From Rhodanobacter sp. (GTDB lineage Bacteria; Pseudomonadota; Gammaproteobacteria; Xanthomonadales; Rhodanobacteraceae): DNA of 10,139 bases. The DNA lies in contig JAPHUU010000261.1 in the NCBI GenBank assembly GCA_026193555.1, positions 1 to 10,139 on the forward strand. The letters run 5' to 3'. Numbering within the stretch: position 1 is the first letter of the stretch; every line of letters starts with the position of its first letter. Shown in pieces: positions 8,989 to 10,139 of the stretch. The notes beneath the pieces were generated by a model. The model worked only from the letters and a program-made list of their open reading frames with translations. It was not told where the DNA came from and searched no databases. The position numbers and the translations under genes were made by a program.

Positions 8989-9435
8989 CTACAGGCGCAG
9001 GTCCGCCATTTCGTTGGTGATCTCGTCTTCGCCGATGCTCTGGCGAATCTTGGCCAGATGGGCCTGCTCGCTCCACAGCTCGAACTTGTTGCCCATGCCC
9101 AGCAGCACCGCCTTCTTCTCGATGCCCGCGGCGCTGCGCTGACTGGCCGGCAGCAGGATGCGCGCCGCACCGTCTGGCTCGACCACGGCAGCGGCACCGA
9201 CCAGCTTCATCTGCATGTCGCGATGCGCCGTCTTGACCTTCGGCAATGCATTGACCTGATCCCTCACCTGCTCCCACTCCGCATGCGGAAACAGCCACAG
9301 GCAACCGGATTCGAATGGGTTGTAGGTGATCACCAGACGATTGGCGCACTCGCCCGCAACCTGCTCCCGATAAGCGGTCGGGATGGCCAGGCGGCCCTTG
9401 TCGTCAACGGTGATGGCGGTTTCGCCTTGGAACAC
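8989..9435 (-). CDS. mraZ: MraZ, transcriptional regulator of the dcw operon (GTG start)
   Basis: MraZ is a DNA-binding protein of the AbrB/MazE-like swapped-hairpin fold that forms rings and, in E. coli, represses its own operon. With the GTG at 9435 read as Met the protein is 148 residues and begins [15 protein letters not shown], which is how I remember Xanthomonadales MraZ beginning. GTG is preferred because no ATG exists at the family start, and GTGGAG lies nine bases upstream. The frame can be read back to a TTG at 9507, but that codon is the promoter -35 element. The two tandem repeats are visible: DDKGR at 11-15 in the first, and DGAAR at 88-92 in the second, where the usual pattern is Dxx[17 protein letters not shown] at 107-121 is a strong family match. 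It is the first gene after the promoter and probably controls all genes to its left. Confidence 0.96.
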   Translation of the reverse strand: MFQGETAITVDDKGRLAIPTAYREQVAGECANRLVITYNPFESGCLWLFPHAEWEQVRDQVNALPKVKTAHRDMQMKLVGAAAVVEPDGAARILLPASQRSAAGIEKKAVLLGMGNKFELWSEQAHLAKIRQSIGEDEITNEMADLRL

Positions 9436-9444
9436 GGTCAGTAA

Positions 9445-9479
9445 CTCCACTAAAACCCACGATTTCACACCGGAACCCA
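9445..9479 (-). promoter_or_regulatory. Predicted MraZ operator: four boxes with 10-bp period
   Basis: E. coli MraZ is known to bind direct repeats of TGGGN separated by 5 nt upstream of mraZ. Here the minus strand shows TGGGT (9479-9475), TGTGA (9469-9465), TGGGT (9459-9455) and TGGAG (9449-9445), each start exactly 10 bp from the last, so all face the same side of the helix. Two boxes are perfect and two degenerate. The first overlaps the -10 element by one base and the last overlaps the mraZ Shine-Dalgarno sequence, so a bound MraZ ring would cover the transcription start. A further TGGGG at 9495-9491, inside the promoter spacer, is out of phase (16 bp away). Confidence 0.8.
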
Positions 9480-9507
9480 CGATAGTCTCGCCCCATGAGA
9501 CTGTCAA
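9479..9507 (-). promoter_or_regulatory. Sigma70-type promoter of the dcw operon (PmraZ)
   Basis: On the minus strand a perfect -35 hexamer TTGACA (9507-9502) is followed by a 17-bp spacer and a -10 hexamer TATCGT (9484-9479, 4 of 6 consensus bases). Transcription should start near 9472-9471, giving a leader of about 36 nt before the mraZ GTG. No other promoter of this quality is visible between rnpB and mraZ, and from rsmH onward genes overlap, so this is likely the main promoter for the whole cluster in the window. The spacer contains a perfect 6-bp inverted repeat. Seen directly: hexamers and spacing. Inferred: activity and start site. Confidence 0.85.
9484..9502. repeat. Inverted repeat inside the PmraZ spacer
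   Basis: AGTCTC (9484-9489) and GAGACT (9497-9502) are perfect reverse complements separated by 7 bp. The dyad fills the space between the -35 and -10 hexamers and touches both. It could be an operator for a dimeric regulator, but arms of 6 bp can arise by chance and no regulator is known to me for this site. Confidence 0.5.
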
Positions 9508-9709
9508 GGGAATTTCGCTTGTGAATCAAGGAGAAAGACGAGATTGTGACCGTAATTCCAGCGATTTCTCACGAACAATCGCGAGGTGCTTGAAAGCAAG
9601 GACTTTTTTGACTTGGCGGTGACGCCATAATGAAGCCCGACCGAGCCCGAGTCGGCATCCGGACGGGGCTGGCGATGAATCGGCGTTCATCGGCAACACA
9701 AACCACGCA
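9508..9709. other. Non-coding stretch between rnpB terminator hairpin and PmraZ
   Basis: About 200 bp with no convincing gene on either strand. It is visibly richer in A and T than the flanking genes, contains a run of six T at 9604-9609, a 7-bp inverted repeat at 9673-9692, and short CCCGA/CCGAG repeats around 9636-9655. A frame on the minus strand (9526-9861) crosses it but runs into the RNase P RNA and has no ribosome site or family features. Confidence 0.6.
9673..9692. repeat. Small inverted repeat downstream of rnpB
   Basis: CGATGAA (9673-9679) and TTCATCG (9686-9692) form a perfect 7-bp stem with a 6-nt loop. It lies 17 bp beyond the larger hairpin in the direction of rnpB transcription. 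No T-run follows it on either strand, so it may be a processing or stability element or a backup pause site rather than an intrinsic terminator. Confidence 0.5.
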
Positions 9710-9745
9710 GCATCCTCGGCGTGGCGTTCGCCGCGCCGAGGATGC
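9694..9745 (-). terminator. Probable rnpB terminator hairpin
   Basis: The minus strand has a perfect 12-bp stem, GCATCCTCGGCG (9745-9734) pairing with CGCCGAGGATGC (9721-9710). Inside it, after a C/A mismatch, GGC and GCC can pair around a GAAC loop. The tail 9709-9694 is T-rich but broken by G (TGGTTTGTGTTG), so as an intrinsic terminator it is imperfect. The stem starts 12 nt after the predicted mature 3' end of RNase P RNA, which suits a precursor trimmed back to the mature end. The opposite strand has an A-rich tail, so the plus-strand reading is not a terminator. Confidence 0.7.
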
Positions 9746-9756
9746 ATTCGCAAAAG

Positions 9757-10119
<363 letters not shown>

Positions 10120-10126
10120 ACCGCCT

Positions 10127-10132
10127 ATTGTA
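10127..10132 (-). promoter_or_regulatory. -10 element of the rnpB promoter
   Basis: The minus strand reads TACAAT, 5 of 6 bases of the sigma70 -10 consensus, ending 7 nt before the predicted 5' end of RNase P RNA at 10119. That spacing suits transcription starting at or next to the mature 5' end. The -35 element would lie beyond the window edge. Confidence 0.75.
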
Positions 10133-10139
10133 CGTGATC

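Noticed and set aside
9589..9609. A weak plus-strand terminator-like motif: CTTG-AAAG-CAAG followed closely by six T.
   Set aside because: The stem is only 4 bp without GC strength, and no plus-strand gene lies upstream to terminate.

Overview
This window is the first half of a division and cell wall (dcw) cluster from a GC-rich gammaproteobacterium. It lies entirely on the minus strand and is preceded by the gene for the RNA subunit of RNase P. The rnpB-to-mraZ neighbourhood, the MraZ N-terminus ([15 protein letters not shown]), the class A RNase P RNA and the absence of murD between mraY and ftsW all point to the Xanthomonadales (Lysobacterales). Rhodanobacteraceae or a close relative is my best guess. 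This placement comes from remembered family sequences, not from a search.

Layout, read in the direction of transcription from high to low coordinates. (1) rnpB, about 10119-9757, has its -10 element inside the window at 10132-10127 and is followed by a GC-rich hairpin. (2) A non-coding stretch, 9709-9508, holds a second small hairpin and no convincing gene. (3) A sigma70-type promoter (TTGACA, 17 bp, TATCGT; 9507-9479) is followed by a 10-bp-period array of TGGGT-like boxes (9479-9445), the expected operator of MraZ. (4) mraZ (GTG start) is followed after 48 bp by rsmH, ftsL, ftsI, murE, murF, mraY, ftsW and murG. MurG is cut by the window edge after 225 codons. From rsmH to murG every junction overlaps (4, 1, 4, 4, 11, 1 and 4 nt), so the genes form one translationally coupled unit.

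How the genes work together: MurE and MurF add meso-diaminopimelate and D-Ala-D-Ala to the UDP-MurNAc peptide. MraY moves the phospho-MurNAc-pentapeptide onto undecaprenyl phosphate (lipid I), and MurG adds GlcNAc (lipid II). FtsW (SEDS glycosyltransferase) and FtsI (PBP3 transpeptidase) polymerise and cross-link it at the septum, with FtsL as part of the activating FtsQLB complex. RsmH methylates 16S rRNA, and MraZ is the probable autorepressor of the operon.

I found no mobile element, CRISPR array, phage gene or foreign-looking insertion. The genes are intact and the enzyme motifs complete apart from the truncation of murG. The points most worth checking are the missing murD, an RNase P RNA whose P15/P16 loop seems to lack the tRNA-CCA-binding GGU, and the regulatory architecture in front of mraZ. 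Long plus-strand open frames are antisense shadows of the dcw genes.
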